Of a DNA stretch of 64,000 bases, positions 21,397 through 34,666 are shown in pieces (positions within the stretch are counted from its first letter, which is position 1; each line of letters starts with the position of its first letter). The stretch is from Bicyclus anynana (Eukaryota; Arthropoda; Insecta; Lepidoptera; Nymphalidae). Under the pieces are notes generated by a model, which had not been told where the DNA came from, ran no database searches, and was given only the letters and a program-made list of their open reading frames with translations. The DNA is taken from contig NC_069101.1 in the NCBI RefSeq assembly GCF_947172395.1, positions 186,001-250,000 of the forward strand, written 5' to 3'. The translations under genes were made by a program, and so were the position numbers.

Positions 21397-21989
21397 CAGA
21401 TATTTAGCATTATCTTTTGATATGATACACCATATCAAAAAATAATGCAAAATCTATGTTCAGTCAATCAAACAATCACTAAATGAAATTGTGCCATAGA
21501 TTAGAAACATAGCCTACTTTTACTCTGAAAGGGATTCTGCGCAAGTTAAACCACGAGTTATAACTAGTATAACTATAAAAACTCAGTTTAAACGCGTGAA
21601 ACTGCAAAATATGTTTTACACCGGTCACGAAGTCAAATTGAGCGAACAGCTAAACGGGCACATTTAGTCGCGCGCCTCGTTCAGCGCTCCGTCCACACAA
21701 AAGCTCGTCCAACATTCACACGGACACTGACCGCGGCGCCGCTAAATTAAAAGATAAAACTGGACCCGCTCGTATGTCACGGGTAAACAGGGAAACTGAA
21801 ACGACTTCATTTACTATTTCACAATTTGTGTAACTAGAAAACAGACGTAGTACTTAATTAAGGCATTCTAAATGACTTGAAAGTATTATTGCTTGAATTT
21901 GTGAGATAATTATATTTTTAAGTTGAATACAGATGCAATGTGTAATGTAAAGTTTCATGTCTGTTGAAATGCTGAAAAACAGTAGAAGA

Positions 21990-22209
21990 CTAGCGGACGC
22001 CCGTGACTTCGTCCGCGTGGAATTTGGTTTTTCAGATATCGCTCGAGAACCATGGATATTTCTGGGATAAAAAGTAAAAAACCTATGTATTAATCCAGAG
22101 TAAAATTTATTTCCATCCAAATTTCAGCCAAATCGATTCAGTAGTAGCGGCTTTAAAGAGTAACAAACATACATCTATACAAACTTTCGCGGTTTTTTAT
22201 ATTAGTAGA
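21990..22209 (-). mobile_element. non-autonomous Helitron, CTAG family 1
   Basis: On the minus strand it begins TCTACTAATATAAAAAACC and ends GCGGACG-AAGTCACGG-GCGTCCG-CTAG followed by T. The terminal hairpin and CTAG|T junction are classic Helitron features. The interior TTCAGCCAAATCG and GAGTAAAATTTATTT blocks recur at 24688, 29365 and 34667. Confidence 0.88.
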
Positions 22210-23893
22210 AAGTAGAATTGTCTTCTAATAAGAGAGAGAGAGAGAATTGTCTTCAACTTTGTCAAGCTTAAGTCATTTAAATATTCACCAGCACTGAGAA
22301 AGCAATAAGCGATTTGACACATACGAAGATACTAAAAGGCTAATAAAATTAAAAGTTGTCAAACGTTACCCAAAATAACGAAACATCCAGAGGTCACGCT
22401 CAGTGTCGGCCGTCTGCTAGTGTACAATAGTGCGATCATCATTAACGTCAGCAGAGAACGCCATATTGTGAGCAGCCACTTACGGCGCGGAGGCCGGGGC
22501 CGGGGGCCGGGGGCCTAAAAATGAATTTTAATGGTCACTTAGGGGAGGTAATGAAGACAACGCCGCCTGGCCGCCGCCGGCGCCCGGCCTTGGTAACGAT
22601 GCCGCTTATTTTCTCTTTGGCTGAGGGTTTTTGAGGTACAGCGTTCAAAGCCACCCTTTCATTTGTCTGTCCGTCGGTACTCGTGTGTAATAACAGCTCA
22701 CTGGGGACGGCTGATTAGTAATTTACTTTGTTTGCGACCACTGGACTTTTGTTTTTAGGTGCGGTGTTCGTTTCGGACCGAGGACCGGCTCTTTGAACAG
22801 CAGTATTTAGAGGCGTCGGCTACATGAATATTTATTAGTTTTTGTTCGAATTAGCCGCGCTAATAACAGTTTATTTACTGAAAATGTATTCATAGATACT
22901 GAAAATAATTAAATTGTTATATATTAAGTTAATATTTGTAACGAACTTGACAGTTATGGGCACTACCAACTAATGATACAATAGGCAAATGAATGAATCG
23001 AATTGTTATTAAGTAATCAAAAGTAAATCGCATTAGGGAATAAAGTTATCTTATCAAAACTTAATGTGAAAATTCTATACCACAGATATTGTGTCGTTAT
23101 GGATTAAGCCAACGAAAAAAAAAAGAGGGCAAATTCAATAGATGATAGAACTTAGAATACATTGAAGCTCAAAATTTAGCTTGTTGGAAGTGAAATCTTG
23201 AGCTTTAATGTTGGTATTCATAGTTTTCGGATTTTTTCGCTTTATACCAAATTTCAACTGTCTAGGTCATCTTGAAGTGGGTAAACATTTTGGTCTACTG
23301 TATATATACATCATACATTTTAAAATGTACGATTTTTAGATGTTATTATCTCATCAACTATTTTAGCTGTAGTTATGAAATTTTGGTATTCTAGATAAGC
23401 TTACGGAACATAATTTGTAAACCAAATGTCAAGATTTCACTTTAAATAGTGGCGTCAAATGGTTCGTGTAAAGATACCTTGTCGCTTGTCAGCCGTTCTC
23501 TCTATTTGGCTGACACACTACCGTGCGTCTCAATTCATAGACTACATAGCTATATCACTAATCCTACTAAAATAATTTTGTAAGCATCCTTATCAGTTCA
23601 ACTAAACGAAGCCAGAAATTGAAAATAAACAATCTACTGCTGCCCCTTGAAACTCGATGCAGACTAAAAAAGTTCAGTTATTTGTTTTGTGGTTATTGTG
23701 GTTTCATAAAATATTTCAAAAGGGGATGTTTTACAATATGCTTTAACAATTAAAACTTTTTCGGACAATGTGGTTTTTTTATAAGAAACAATAGCTCAAT
23801 ATTTTTATGCCCAGCCCAGGACTCTCCGGAAATGGTCCAAAGCCATATAGCTTACCCATCAGATCAACTTTCATACTTTAAATACGTTTAGTT
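22210..23893. other. intergenic, no gene seen
   Basis: A short (GA)n run lies near 22231. A GC-rich island with GGGGCC-GGGGG-CC words lies at 22490-22590. The remainder is AT-rich, with no frame or named repeat. Confidence 0.5.
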
Positions 23894-24198
23894 GTTTTTT
23901 TTTATTCTTTACAAGTTAAACCTTGACTGACAATTTCATCTGATGGTAAGTGATGATGCAATCTAAGATAAAGCGGGCAAACTTGTTAGGAGGAGGATGA
24001 AAATCCATACCCTTTCGGTGTCTACATGCTTGGCGATACGTCTTTGTCGGTAGGGTGGTAACTAGCCACGGCTGAAGCCTCCCACCAGCCAGACCTGGAC
24101 CAATAAAACCTCAATCGGCTCAATCGGGTTTAAATCGAACCCAGGACCTCCGCTTTGTAAATCCACCGCGCATACCACTGAGCCACGGAGGCCGTCAA
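23894..24198 (-). mobile_element. SINE family B, near-complete copy
   Basis: The minus strand runs from a tRNA-like head (box A TGGCTCAGTGG, box B GGGTTCGAT) through GTTTTATTGGTCCAGGTC and the CATCCTCCTCCTAACAAG block to an A-rich tail ending GAATAAAAAAAA. It is the same family as 57460. The box B end is slightly altered. Confidence 0.85.
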
Positions 24199-24431
24199 AA
24201 TTTGGTAATTCGTTGACGACATAGGTAATTACAGTGTCGCAAACAACTCCACTACACGCACCGGCGCAGTGCAACAACACAGGCAACAATATCGCCGACC
24301 CATTCCCAACTATAATAAAAACTTAGATTTATATTTGCGCGTTGGAAAAGTTTTCCGCTTTAATACGTTGCGCTCGTTCATGCAGTTCCGGAACTTCTGA
24401 ATGGCTGCCACCGCACCCGCACGCATCCGCG

Positions 24432-24470
24432 CGCCGCACGTCCGCACGCCGCACGTCCGCACGCCGCACG
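24432..24470 (+). repeat. 15-bp GC-rich tandem repeat
   Basis: The unit CGCCGCACGTCCGCA occurs twice exactly and a third time in part. Each full unit carries a CACGT half E-box. It lies in a GC-rich tract of about 80 bases. Confidence 0.8.
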
Positions 24471-24687
24471 CACCGCAACGAGATAAAAGCTCTATTTATG
24501 AAATAGAAAAAGTTCGCCGACTAGCGACTTTTTTGCTTTTCAAATTGCATATTTGTTTTTTAATATAGCGGCGTTAGCTGGCTTAGTGTTGTTTGTAGGT
24601 GCTTTGTTAATTCTTTTCCACGAATTTTACATAATATTTTAATAGATTACAAACGACCGAACTCTCTTGAAGTGTTTTATTGATTAA

Positions 24688-25024
24688 CTAGCGGGCTTCG
24701 TCCGCGTGAAATTCAGTTTTTCACAAATCCCGTGAGAACCGTGGATTTCATCGGGATGAAAAGTAGCCTATGTGTTAATCCAGAGTAAAATCTATTTTCT
24801 ATTTCCAAATTTCAGCCAAATCGCCGCAAAATTGACAAAGTTTCATACAAATTTCATCCCCCATTTTATCCTCTTGGGGGTAGAATTGATCCAAATCCTT
24901 TCTTAGCGGATGCCTACGTCATAACATCAGCTACCTACATGCCAAATTTCAGCCTGATCCGCCCACTGGTTTGGACTGTGCCTTGATAGATCACTATGTG
25001 ATATTTGAGTGATATATATTTAGA
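24688..25024 (-). mobile_element. non-autonomous Helitron, CTAG family 1
   Basis: The minus-strand end reads CGCGGACGAAGCCCGCTAG. The interior shares the GGGATGAAAAGTAGCCTATG and CCAAATTTCAGCC blocks with other copies and has an extra middle segment. The 5' boundary near ATATATATTTAGA is approximate. Confidence 0.75.
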
Positions 25025-28000
25025 TTTTGTTTAACATAAAAAACCTAGTAAAGAGGGCATTCTATTTGCATTGCCAACATCTCGACGTTTCGCAATTCAA
25101 TGTCGTAGCCAACACTATAGCACGTTGGCGATGGTCGCAAACGTTGTGGTACGCAAATCGCCGCCGCCGGCAATCCGAATTGAAAAGTCATGGGATTAGT
25201 TCCGGGGCTGAGGCGCTTCATCGCTCCGTTCGATTATCCCGGCATTCCGAACACGTTTATTCAATTAGACTTCCAAGTATTTAGCGGCGGGCGCGCGACG
25301 TAATAGGGAAAACATGGTGGCTCTTTAAAAATTCAGAGCTTGGAAACCGATTCATTGTTCCTCGCGATTTCACAAGTTTGCGGCGGACTTGTGTGACGGT
25401 ATTGTTTTCTGTATTTCAAAAAATGAGAAATTATTAAATTGTATACTTTAGTTGAGCTTTTAAGTAGGCAAGATACTCGAAAAACCGTAATTAAACTTTT
25501 TCATATTAAGTATGCAATAATACTTTTGACGGGTTGCGAACTTACTCGTTTTTATTTTTAGGTATTTATTTTAACAATTAAATGGACTAAGCGGGTAGTC
25601 CACCTCATGGTATATCGGAAACTATCGCCAGGACAGAAGACGATGACGCACAAGGGCCTGCAAGACCTACGAAGCGCCGCCCTGTGACCATCAAACCTGA
25701 GGTACTAAAGTTCATGTGCCTGTGCAATTATATCGATGTATTTGTATACATCGGTGTCTATACATTACTGTGCCCTTCCGACAGTTATGGCGTGAAGTTA
25801 ATTCAGTGACTTAAATATAAATAAATGGCGATATTTGTCTGTGTCTCTAGTGTTGTCTGTTCTGTGATAGTCTCGTAATTAAAATAGTTGAAGGAGAGAA
25901 AAGTCTCTACAATAATACTGTTGAAGTCGCTAATCTTCACTTCTGCGTAATTATACCTTCTCTTGCCACAATATTTTTGCTTAGTTGGATAAGATAGGGG
26001 AATATTAAAATTAAAATAGGCTATGGTTAATATCTATAGTACATAGTACTATTAAAGCTTCTTAACCAGCCGATATACAGCCGAAGTTAGATAGTTATGT
26101 TGACATCTATGGTAAAAATAGTTTTATGTAAGCCTCTTATACCAGCCGATATAGTCGTATGGCCGAAATTAGATAGTCACGAAATGAAATGAATCGCTCC
26201 GTTAATAATTCGTTTTTGATTAAACCCGCTCACTAAATACACACCTCCCGCACTCCGCTATTAATTGCGAACATAAATCGGAGCGCATTACACTAAATAA
26301 ATAATTAAAACGCCGCACGCACCGTTCGCGAGCGGTTTGTAAGCGATTATCACATATTTACACTTAAATACGCGAAACCGCTTAACACGACTTCGCTCGT
26401 AAGCGCCACTATTACGGCCGACAATTGTTTTAATTACACGGCGTTTCTATTATAATAACATTTAGTCAAATTCGGAATGCTTTTGGCAGAGCACTCCCTT
26501 TTATTGAAAACTGTGCCGCACACGAAAAACAACCGTACTTCTATTACAATAAAATTGAAAATAATTTATATAATACATGGACATAGGCGTTGTTTTAATT
26601 TGAACTGCAACGTTGAGGTACGAAGGTAGAGTTTCGCTCGTTAACAGTTGAAGAGGATAATCAAAGCGGTTGTATTAAGACGCTTATTATATCTGAAGCT
26701 GCGCTTTGCGGGCTCGTAACTTCAATATTGTGTTTTCTCATCGCCGGCCGCTCAGCAAATAATTAAGACGATCGATCTAATAGTTTGAGATCTCGATAGT
26801 GCAATATTGCAGCTTTGCCTCAACTTGCGGCGACTTTAATACTTTAACAAGAAGGTTACGTTGTTATACTGCCAGCAAATGGATGGATCTTGGGTTGAAA
26901 AAATACGAATCAAATATAATGTCTACAGATTATAGCAATACATACCTACAGCAGATTTTACAATATAGATGATTGCTAGATTAACTCGCGATTATATGAA
27001 CAAAAAAAACAACATTATAAATCCATAACCAACAGGTATAAATAGGTAATTTTTCTTTATTTGTACCTTTTTCATTATAATCAGTAAGCGCACTAGAGTT
27101 AAAACAAACTCTTATTCTAACTTCTATTGTTAGCAACAAATATATGAATATTAAAAGATAATAAAACAAAGTACCTCAAATAATTTAAATCAAACCCCAC
27201 TACGATTTGGCAAATAATATTTCTGAGTTATAGCTAATACATTATAGCTAATAATCAGAGCCATTGATCGACGAATGTCTCGATTAATATCATCAGCATA
27301 TCAAAGCTTGTTACTGAAGAACGTGGTCATTGAATAAGAATACGAAAAGTGAATAACAATGTCATTACTTTTACTGTACTATCTTTAAAATGTCAAACAA
27401 AGATAGAAAAGAAACCATCGATAAAACTTCGATGCTTTGAAAGGCAAACACAATCGCAAAAGTTTTCGGAATCAACAAGCTGGCAACGGACAACAGTGCC
27501 TTATGCCAGCACTAAAAGAGCAATTCCCAAAAACCGAACGCGCCAACTCCAACAATTTGTTTTCGTTTAATTTTTCAATTTGCGGGTAGTCGGTTGTTGT
27601 TCCGAGTTGCTCAACTCCGCAGCGAGATTAATTACAAAGTGCGCTTCATATTGAGACGCTGCGGCGGCGGCGCGGGTAATGAATAATTTGCATTCCTTGA
27701 TAGGAAATTGACTCATTAAGGCGCGGCGCATAGCACTAATTTGCTAGTGCTAATCATAACAGGCTTAGATTAGATTAGCTTCATTTGACACTATGTAAGC
27801 TAAACTGGAAAAAATGGGTTTTGGCTGTGTTATGGACATGGCCGCATTGTTGTACGAGAATACAAAACAAGTACCTATAGATGATTGAAATCACCAGCCA
27901 AAGCCCGGGTAGGCAAGGTCACGACTAGAGGACAGTTATGTGCGCGGCTTGAGAGCGCGCATGGTTACGGTTAGCCACTCCGGAGGGTAGTTACGCGCGC

Positions 28001-28381
28001 GGCCGGAGGATATATTTACTACAGGGCCTCTTTCTTGATAAGAGAGGAGATATTATGGAGCTTAGATCACGCTGCTCTAATGTGGAACGATAGCTTTAGG
28101 CTTAGGCATATTTATAGGCTATCAATGGTGTAATTATATTTTGGATAGATATGATAGTTAAGTAGATACAATAGAAAACTGTATCTGCCGATTTTCTACA
28201 TTCATTTGTTTGGAATGACACCCCATTAAGGAAGCAATTTTAAAGACGTCAATATTACATATTATTGAAATACCAATGTACGTATGTATTTAAAATATAT
28301 CAAATAACATACAACACTATCGAGATGAGAACATTTTCGTGTCGAGATCGAAAAAGAAACGCGTCCAATAGTAAGTGTCCC
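25025..28381. other. intergenic, no gene seen
   Basis: No supportable gene. The stretch contains several GC-rich to AT-rich alternations. Around 27655-27750 a CGGCGGCGGCG tract sits beside TAATGAATAATTTGCAT, which includes a POU-octamer-like ATTTGCAT. Otherwise I see nothing specific. Confidence 0.45.
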
Positions 28382-28391
28382 TGCACACCAT

Positions 28392-28700
28392 CGTCATCAA
28401 CCCATATTCGGCTCACTGCTGAGCTCGAGTCTCCTCTCAGAATGAGAGGGGTTAGGCCAATAGTCCACCACGCTGGTCCAATGCGTATTGGCAGACTTCA
28501 CACACGCAGAGAATGAAGATAATTCTCTGGTATGCAGGTTTCCTCACGATGTTTTCCTTCACCGATTGAGACACGTGATATTTAATTTCTTAAAATGCAC
28601 ACAACTGAAAAGTTGGAGGTGCATGCCCCGGACGGGATTCGAACCCACACCCTCCGGATTCGGAGGCAGAGGTCATATCCACTGGGCTATCACTGCTCTT
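28392..28700 (-). mobile_element. SINE family A, full copy with target-site duplication
   Basis: It has the same structure as the 12111 copy. TGCACACCAT flanks it on both sides (28382-28391 and 28701-28710), a perfect 10-base duplication. Box A TAGCCCAGTGG and box B GGTTCGAATCC are intact on the minus strand, so an internal RNA polymerase III promoter may still be present. Confidence 0.93.
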
Positions 28701-28710
28701 TGCACACCAT

Positions 28711-29344
28711 ACCTAAACCCAAAGGTACGATGCACATACAAGGGAGTCTCAGGAACAATTTCATTTAATCTCGAACGCTATTAAAAGCATTAGAAGCAAT
28801 GAACGTTAACGTTAACGACGGCGAAGGAAGCCGGGAAGGCTTAAATATTAGGAGAACTGCCTCAGATAGGCTAAAAGTGTTTATTTATTCTAATTCCCTC
28901 GAGACTTACATATTAGGCCTACTGCTTGGGTGAAAGGGCTTCATCGTAATCTTTATTATCACTTAAAGAAATAAATATTAACAGTTTTAGTAAATTGTGT
29001 AGTCAAGAAGACACCGAAATCTAAAATAATTTACTTTGATAAGAAATAATACCAAGATACAAATAAGAATAAGACTGTTTTGACATTTTATTTAAAACTC
29101 TCTACCTACTTAGAATTTTTATCAATACCTAAATAGGCATAAATAAAATTGAAGTGCGGAATACAAAACAATTACTTTTCCCAAGAGGTTACAGTTACAC
29201 GATAGGTACTAAAACAATCATTTTTGTTTTTGTGTGTTTAAACACACATTTTTTTCTGTCTGTTTTTCCGGTAATGGAAATTCCATTGGAAGATAATACC
29301 GGCAAAAAATGATGATTTGTAAAAAACTCAATGTCACCCAGATA
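28711..29344. other. intergenic, no gene seen
   Basis: AT-rich and without recognisable frames. The right end includes CCGGTAATGG-AAATTCCATTGG, a weak inverted repeat. Confidence 0.5.
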
Positions 29345-29364
29345 AAGTCGCGGGTGGCCGCTAG
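29345..29364 (+). mobile_element. isolated Helitron 3' terminus
   Basis: AAGTCGCGGGTGGCCGCTAG resembles the terminal hairpin and CTAG of family 1. It directly precedes the 5' TC of the next Helitron at 29365. The rest of this upstream copy is not recognisable. Confidence 0.6.
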
Positions 29365-29570
29365 TCCTACTAAAATTATAAAAGTTTGTATGGATGTTTG
29401 TTACTCTTTTACGCCGCCATTACAGAAGTTTAGCTGAAATTTAGAATGAAAATGGATTTTACTCTGGATCAACACATAGGCTACTTTTTATCCCGGAAAA
29501 ATCCATGGTTCCCGCGGGATTTGTTAAAAAAACTGAGTCCCAAGCTGACGAAGCCGCAGGCGTCCGCTAG
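29365..29570 (+). mobile_element. non-autonomous Helitron, CTAG family 1, full length
   Basis: It starts TCCTACTAAAATTATAAAAG and ends AAGCCGCAGGCGTCCGCTAG followed by T. The whole family-1 interior is present in about 206 bases. It is flanked immediately upstream by another Helitron terminus. Confidence 0.88.
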
Positions 29571-30337
29571 TTGTAGTAGTAGTTGTAAATAAATGTAAAC
29601 ATATAAAAACACGCAGTCATCGGCAATCCGCAGCGCGCGAGTGGCGGCGCCGTAAATGAAATGAACTCCCGATATAGCGGCGTTCGAACAAACACTATAG
29701 TATGCGCATTATCATCTGAGTCGTCCGGTCATAAAAGTCAAAAAAGATAGGAATGTGCAGCGCGCCTACCTGCGCACCCTAATTATCGATAAACGGCTAC
29801 CTGCGCACGTGCTAATGATGAGTCAATAATGATTTGGACGATTCTGATTGGTCGGTTTCTAATGTAATTGCATTGCGTATTTTTTTTGCTATAAATGTGT
29901 TTACTGCAATTAAATAAATACATTCATGTGTTACTCGTTGCGCACTATGGATACTAATATATAATAAATTTGGCAGAAGACGAAGATTCTGATGATGAAG
30001 ACTCAGATGAAGATTAATTTTATTTAGTTAATAATTATATAATATGAAATATGTATTATATTAAATCAAATATTGTTAATTTTTTTAATTTTGTGAACAA
30101 GATACGATAATAAACTTTACTTATCGATAATATGTCTTTCATTGTTACACCCTTCACTAGACGGCTCCATAAGACCCATAAGTGCAAGCGAGATAGATAT
30201 AGAGAAATGATTTATGGCCCTAAGACTCAGTTGTTAATGCTATTAGTATACACTTCGCGACACGGGGACCACTTGCCGGCTGGTGCAACTCACAACGTGA
30301 AGCGATATTAATTATTATGTACTAGCAACCACACCTC
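29571..30337. other. intergenic, possible acidic tail-coding segment
   Basis: No full gene. At 29973-30017 a short frame encodes an Asp/Glu-rich tail (AEDEDSDDEDSDED) ending in TAA, with an AATAAA about 90 bases further on. It may be the relic of a 3' exon or transposase tail. No upstream exon is recognised. Confidence 0.35.
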
Positions 30338-30344
30338 GGTTGTA

Positions 30345-30445
30345 CGAGTATTCAGAATTCATCACTATTTGTAAAGATTCTACCACCGGTTCGGAAGGCT
30401 GGTTCTGCTGAGAAGTTACCGGCAAGAAACTCAACAGTTGCAGAA
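30345..30445 (-). mobile_element. LINE 3' UTR fragment
   Basis: CAACTGTTGAGTTTCTTGCC, the AACCGGTGGTAGAATC block and TACAAATAG in reverse match the 3' UTR of the 40254 element. Confidence 0.7.
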
Positions 30446-31634
30446 TAAGTGTATAACATAGTATAACCTATGCTAGTTAATGATAATGCTTGGTATATTG
30501 TTAAAGAATATTTACAGCCAGTTCAGTGGTTTAGGCGAGAAAGCAGCAAACACATAAATTCACATTATCAATAAAATATTAGTTAGGATTACATAAGATT
30601 ATTATTTAAAACGAGCAACGGCACAGTTTACGATAGAGTTTGCTCATACTAGCGCCATGCCATAAAATTTTATGAATTGCATCTGAATTTATTTACTTTG
30701 TAGGTACAAGAAAGAAATTCAACAAATGTATAGTAATACAATTAGGGGTTGAATACCTATTTATACATATATCGCAATTAAAAATTACGCGACATTTAAT
30801 TGGGAACCCGCTGTCCGTCTATCGTCTACACCACACGACTTTAGAAAACACATAAACAAAACTGCAAGGGTAAAATAACGAGGCGTCGGCTCAACAAAGG
30901 TGTGAAACTTTCATCATTTCTCTAGATCGTATTTTGAAAATCACTCCCTGGATACACCAATTTAAAAAGGAAGTACAAAAGCTAAGGTAAACAACGTAAA
31001 AAAGATTTCTATCTAGCGGCGTCGAGTTTTACTCATAGAATAGGGCGATAATTAGGTAATGGCAGTATTTTGTGGTAGTTTAATAATATGCTTGTTTTCA
31101 TAGAACAGAAGCTTGCGGACAAATCGCAATGAGTATAAAATGTAATTTTTGGATATTTTTTTTCCGGGATATCATAAACAATCATGTTTTCAATCACCAC
31201 CTTAACTTCATGCATAGCCTTTTCTAGAGACCCTTAAATATTTTATTTTTACCAGCTTTAGTTTTCGAAAAACTCTATTTATGATCAAATGCGTAAACGG
31301 GATAAAATCTTTCTTAGTTCCTTCATTTATACCTCTCAAATAGTACGGGCAAAGTAAATGATAGATTTAATACTTGTTAACATTTAATACTTGTATAAAG
31401 AACAAGTTCAACAGCAAACTTTCAAATGAAATTCTCAAAAGAAAGCAGCGGAACTAATCAAGTTTGAACGAGCTCGAAATCCGTGGAGTTGTTGAAACTC
31501 ATTTTATTCTTGTTTCGTAACGCAATAGTAGATGCTTAACGAACTGCCGCTGGGCGGGGGCTGTACAACTTTACTATAATTTAATCCATGATAAATATTT
31601 ATTTCTGTTACGAACACTCGAATGTATTTTAGTA
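30446..31634. other. intergenic, no gene seen
   Basis: AT-rich and without recognisable coding frames or repeats. Confidence 0.45.
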
Positions 31635-31830
31635 CTAGACGATGCCTGCAACATCGTCCGTTCGGTTAGTCGTTGTTTAGTTTTTCACAAATAGCGCGGG
31701 AACCATGGGTTTTTTCACTTTTTCCTGATTAATATCTCAAACATACAAAACTTTTGCGTTATGTATCCTTTGAATTATCGGGAAAGGGTCGGACGATTTT
31801 CATAAAATTTTATTGTTCTAAATCACAAAT
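31635..31830 (-). mobile_element. degenerate non-autonomous Helitron
   Basis: CTAGACGATGCCTGCAACAT at the left, and GCGCGGGAACCATGGG inside, match the terminal and interior blocks of family 1 with many changes. The 5' end is not clear. Confidence 0.55.
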
Positions 31831-34666
31831 CCCCTTTTCTATAAGTAGGAGACTTGGCCTGTAAGTAAAGCCATTCAAAATAGACTGAAATTAACAATAA
31901 ATTATTTAAAGAGTTACATCTCAAGCTACGGTATACTCCCGCCCGCCCCCGCCGCCCGCCGCCCGCGGCGCGCAACTCAAACAGCGGCAGTAGACAAAGA
32001 GACAACTGAAGATCGTTTGTGTAGTCTCCTGACCCTGCGCGTGTTTACTGTGACACCACCTTGTACCTACCTACAGCGCAATATATGTGTTTTATTTGTG
32101 TATGTTTACGAATTGATTTAATTCTATCCATTAAAACAAAAATATATCGTTATAAAAATTAAATAAAATTGATTTTATTTCAATAAATATATTTTTTATA
32201 TGTGCAGCTAAATCATCCAATCTTTCAAACCTCCTTTTTCTAAATTAGTTTTTAATTAACTGAACACCCCAGTTTTGAAATTGTGGACTTGTAATGATTT
32301 TTAAAAAACCTCATGCAGTGATATCCAAGACTCAGTTTCCAACACAAAAAACCTCTGCAGCGGAACAAGAAACAACGCAATCGAGTTACCGTTCGTTAGC
32401 GAGAGCGCGCTGCCAACGGCTTGCGGCTGCAGACGACGGCCAATACATGTAGGCGTTCACATACACAGAGGACCGGCCCGATGGCACGCGATGCTGGATC
32501 ATATAGTCTACCTTTCAATGAGGGTGAACCGTGTATGACGTCAAACGGGTTGCAGAAAGCCACTGGATGGTTGGACGCTGGTGGCACAAGACTAATACGT
32601 TAGCTTATGTCCACTGCATCGGTTGAAAGATGATACAGATAGTTCGTACATCATGATCTTGTTACGTTAGGTTCATACATTAAGCTTTAAGTCTACGAGC
32701 AGCCTACGTGCAACGACACTCGTTTGATAACGCCGGACACTACGTTATTCGATGATTGCCATTCCAGCACCTTGAGACGACGCCTTTCAATTCTTTGAAG
32801 TTACATTCTATAGCCAATTCAGCTTCACGACACGTTGAGCTTTTTCAGCAGTTTCAATTTTTAGGGGCATTTTATCTCTTATTCAATAACACAGATAGAT
32901 CTTTCTTCACCAGCTGAGTAAGCTTTCATTCATTAATATACTAATATAATTTTCAATGACACATTTACCGTAATAACGACAACATCACCTCCCTAATTTT
33001 AACTAGGTATCTCAATTTCAACCGAAGCAATCTAAGACGCGCCACTAAATCTTCCCTTGTTTAATTTTCACACAGCATGCGGCCCGCTAACGAGCGCGCT
33101 ACCCCACGCTACCCCATGCTACCCCATAACATAACATATCTATAAATTAAAATGATACCGCCCCTCATGTAAATTCCCGCTCAGCGTCGAACGTCTAATA
33201 GACCCTTGTTTTATTTTGCTTTAGAATCGCTCAATTTTTAGGGTTCTGCACCCCGGCCGCGTTTAAAAAAACACACAGTATTTGATGAATAGGTCTCTGT
33301 TAAAATACGATAGCTGTAAACGATAAATAGTTTCTTCCAATATTGTTTTATTATTTAAAAACTCAAATGAGATTTTTTAGAGACATTTACTATTGGATCA
33401 ATGTTTTAAACGCAACATTTTGTGATGAACAAACGAACTACTAAAATGCTAAACCAATATTGGTACACTTTCAGAAAGTTTAGGTTAATTGAAATGTGAA
33501 TGTGCATTGAAATTAAAAGAAATATTATAACTAACACATACCAAAGCTTGTAAAATGTATTTTGTTTCCGTGGGGAACGGCTCGTATTTTACTCATTTAT
33601 TGACAAATACAATAAAGAAAATAAAATATTAATAAGATTATTAATAGATATCACTAATAACATTATGTAAAATCATTAATTTAAATTATTTTTAAATGGG
33701 TATTTTTATTTTGAGTATTTTTTTCATTAACCTTAGAGGTGACAGTTAGTAATCCTTTCTTGGTGTCCTGCCCAAGATCGATTATAATATTTTCAAAGCA
33801 CTGCTCTAAGTATCAAACAAACATAAATACGGAACCAAAAAAATAAGCGATTATTCATGATTAAGATTTTATGTCCTAAATGCTGTTATCTACCCCTCAC
33901 ACGGAAATCGCTAGTTAGGCGAGATATTGATAAGGAAACCGGGGGGGCGAGGCGCTCTTATGGGAAAGTTTTTCTGATAAGGGAATGCGTTTACACGTGA
34001 TTTGTTTCGGAGATAATAGCCTGTGACAAACACACATGCTGACGACGGAATTTGTAAGTTTGATCGCTTTCTGTGTAGTATTTGTTTGCGCGTTTTGCCT
34101 TTTAACTGTATAGCGTAGTTTTGTAAACTTGTTTTGTGTTTTGTGCTTGTCGAAGACTTCGTATTGTGTCGATGAAAATTATTACTTAATTACATCACCC
34201 AAGCAATTTACAAGTATCTAAAAGATTAAGGTATGAATGGATTAACTTTTTAGTTAGCGCTCTGCCAACTTAGACCCTAGTTTTACTTAGCATCGTGAGA
34301 TTGTATTCACTAACTTGTCTTTAAACAAAAAAATTACAATTTGTACAAGGCATCGAATAGCTTCACAGAAAAAATGTTTTTATTTGTTGGCCGCCCGCCG
34401 GCGCCCGGAGAGTCGGAGACTTTCAATTGCATGTGTCGGCTGCCAAGTCGCCTCGTTCTGCGCGAGTTGGCTCGTCTGTGAGCAGCCTAACGAGTCGAGC
34501 CGTGTTGAATACGTGTTGCGTATTATCTTGTACTAATGCGTATTTTGCGCAGTGTACTAAAATTGACGGACGGCCGCGGATTCTTCCGCCATCCGACTCA
34601 TACATCAATTAAGTACTCATAGTCTACATTGCGCGATTGCTCAGAAAATGCGTAGTAACTCTTATA
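31831..34666. other. intergenic, no gene seen
   Basis: GC-rich tracts occur at 31937-31975 and 34390-34420. Three 10-base GCTACCCCAC-like units lie at about 33099-33128. An RTE fragment at 32752 is listed separately. Overlapping short frames on both strands at 34427-34612 look like chance. Confidence 0.45.
32752..32860 (-). mobile_element. RTE-type LINE fragment
   Basis: GATTGCCATTCCAGCACCTT and the following segment with CTTCACGACACGTTGAGC parallel the 40740-40860 part of the RTE fragment there. Degenerate. Confidence 0.55.

Noticed and set aside
28488..28784. 98-codon frame
   Set aside because: It is read through the reversed SINE A copy. The same frame appears in other copies of the SINE and is not a gene.
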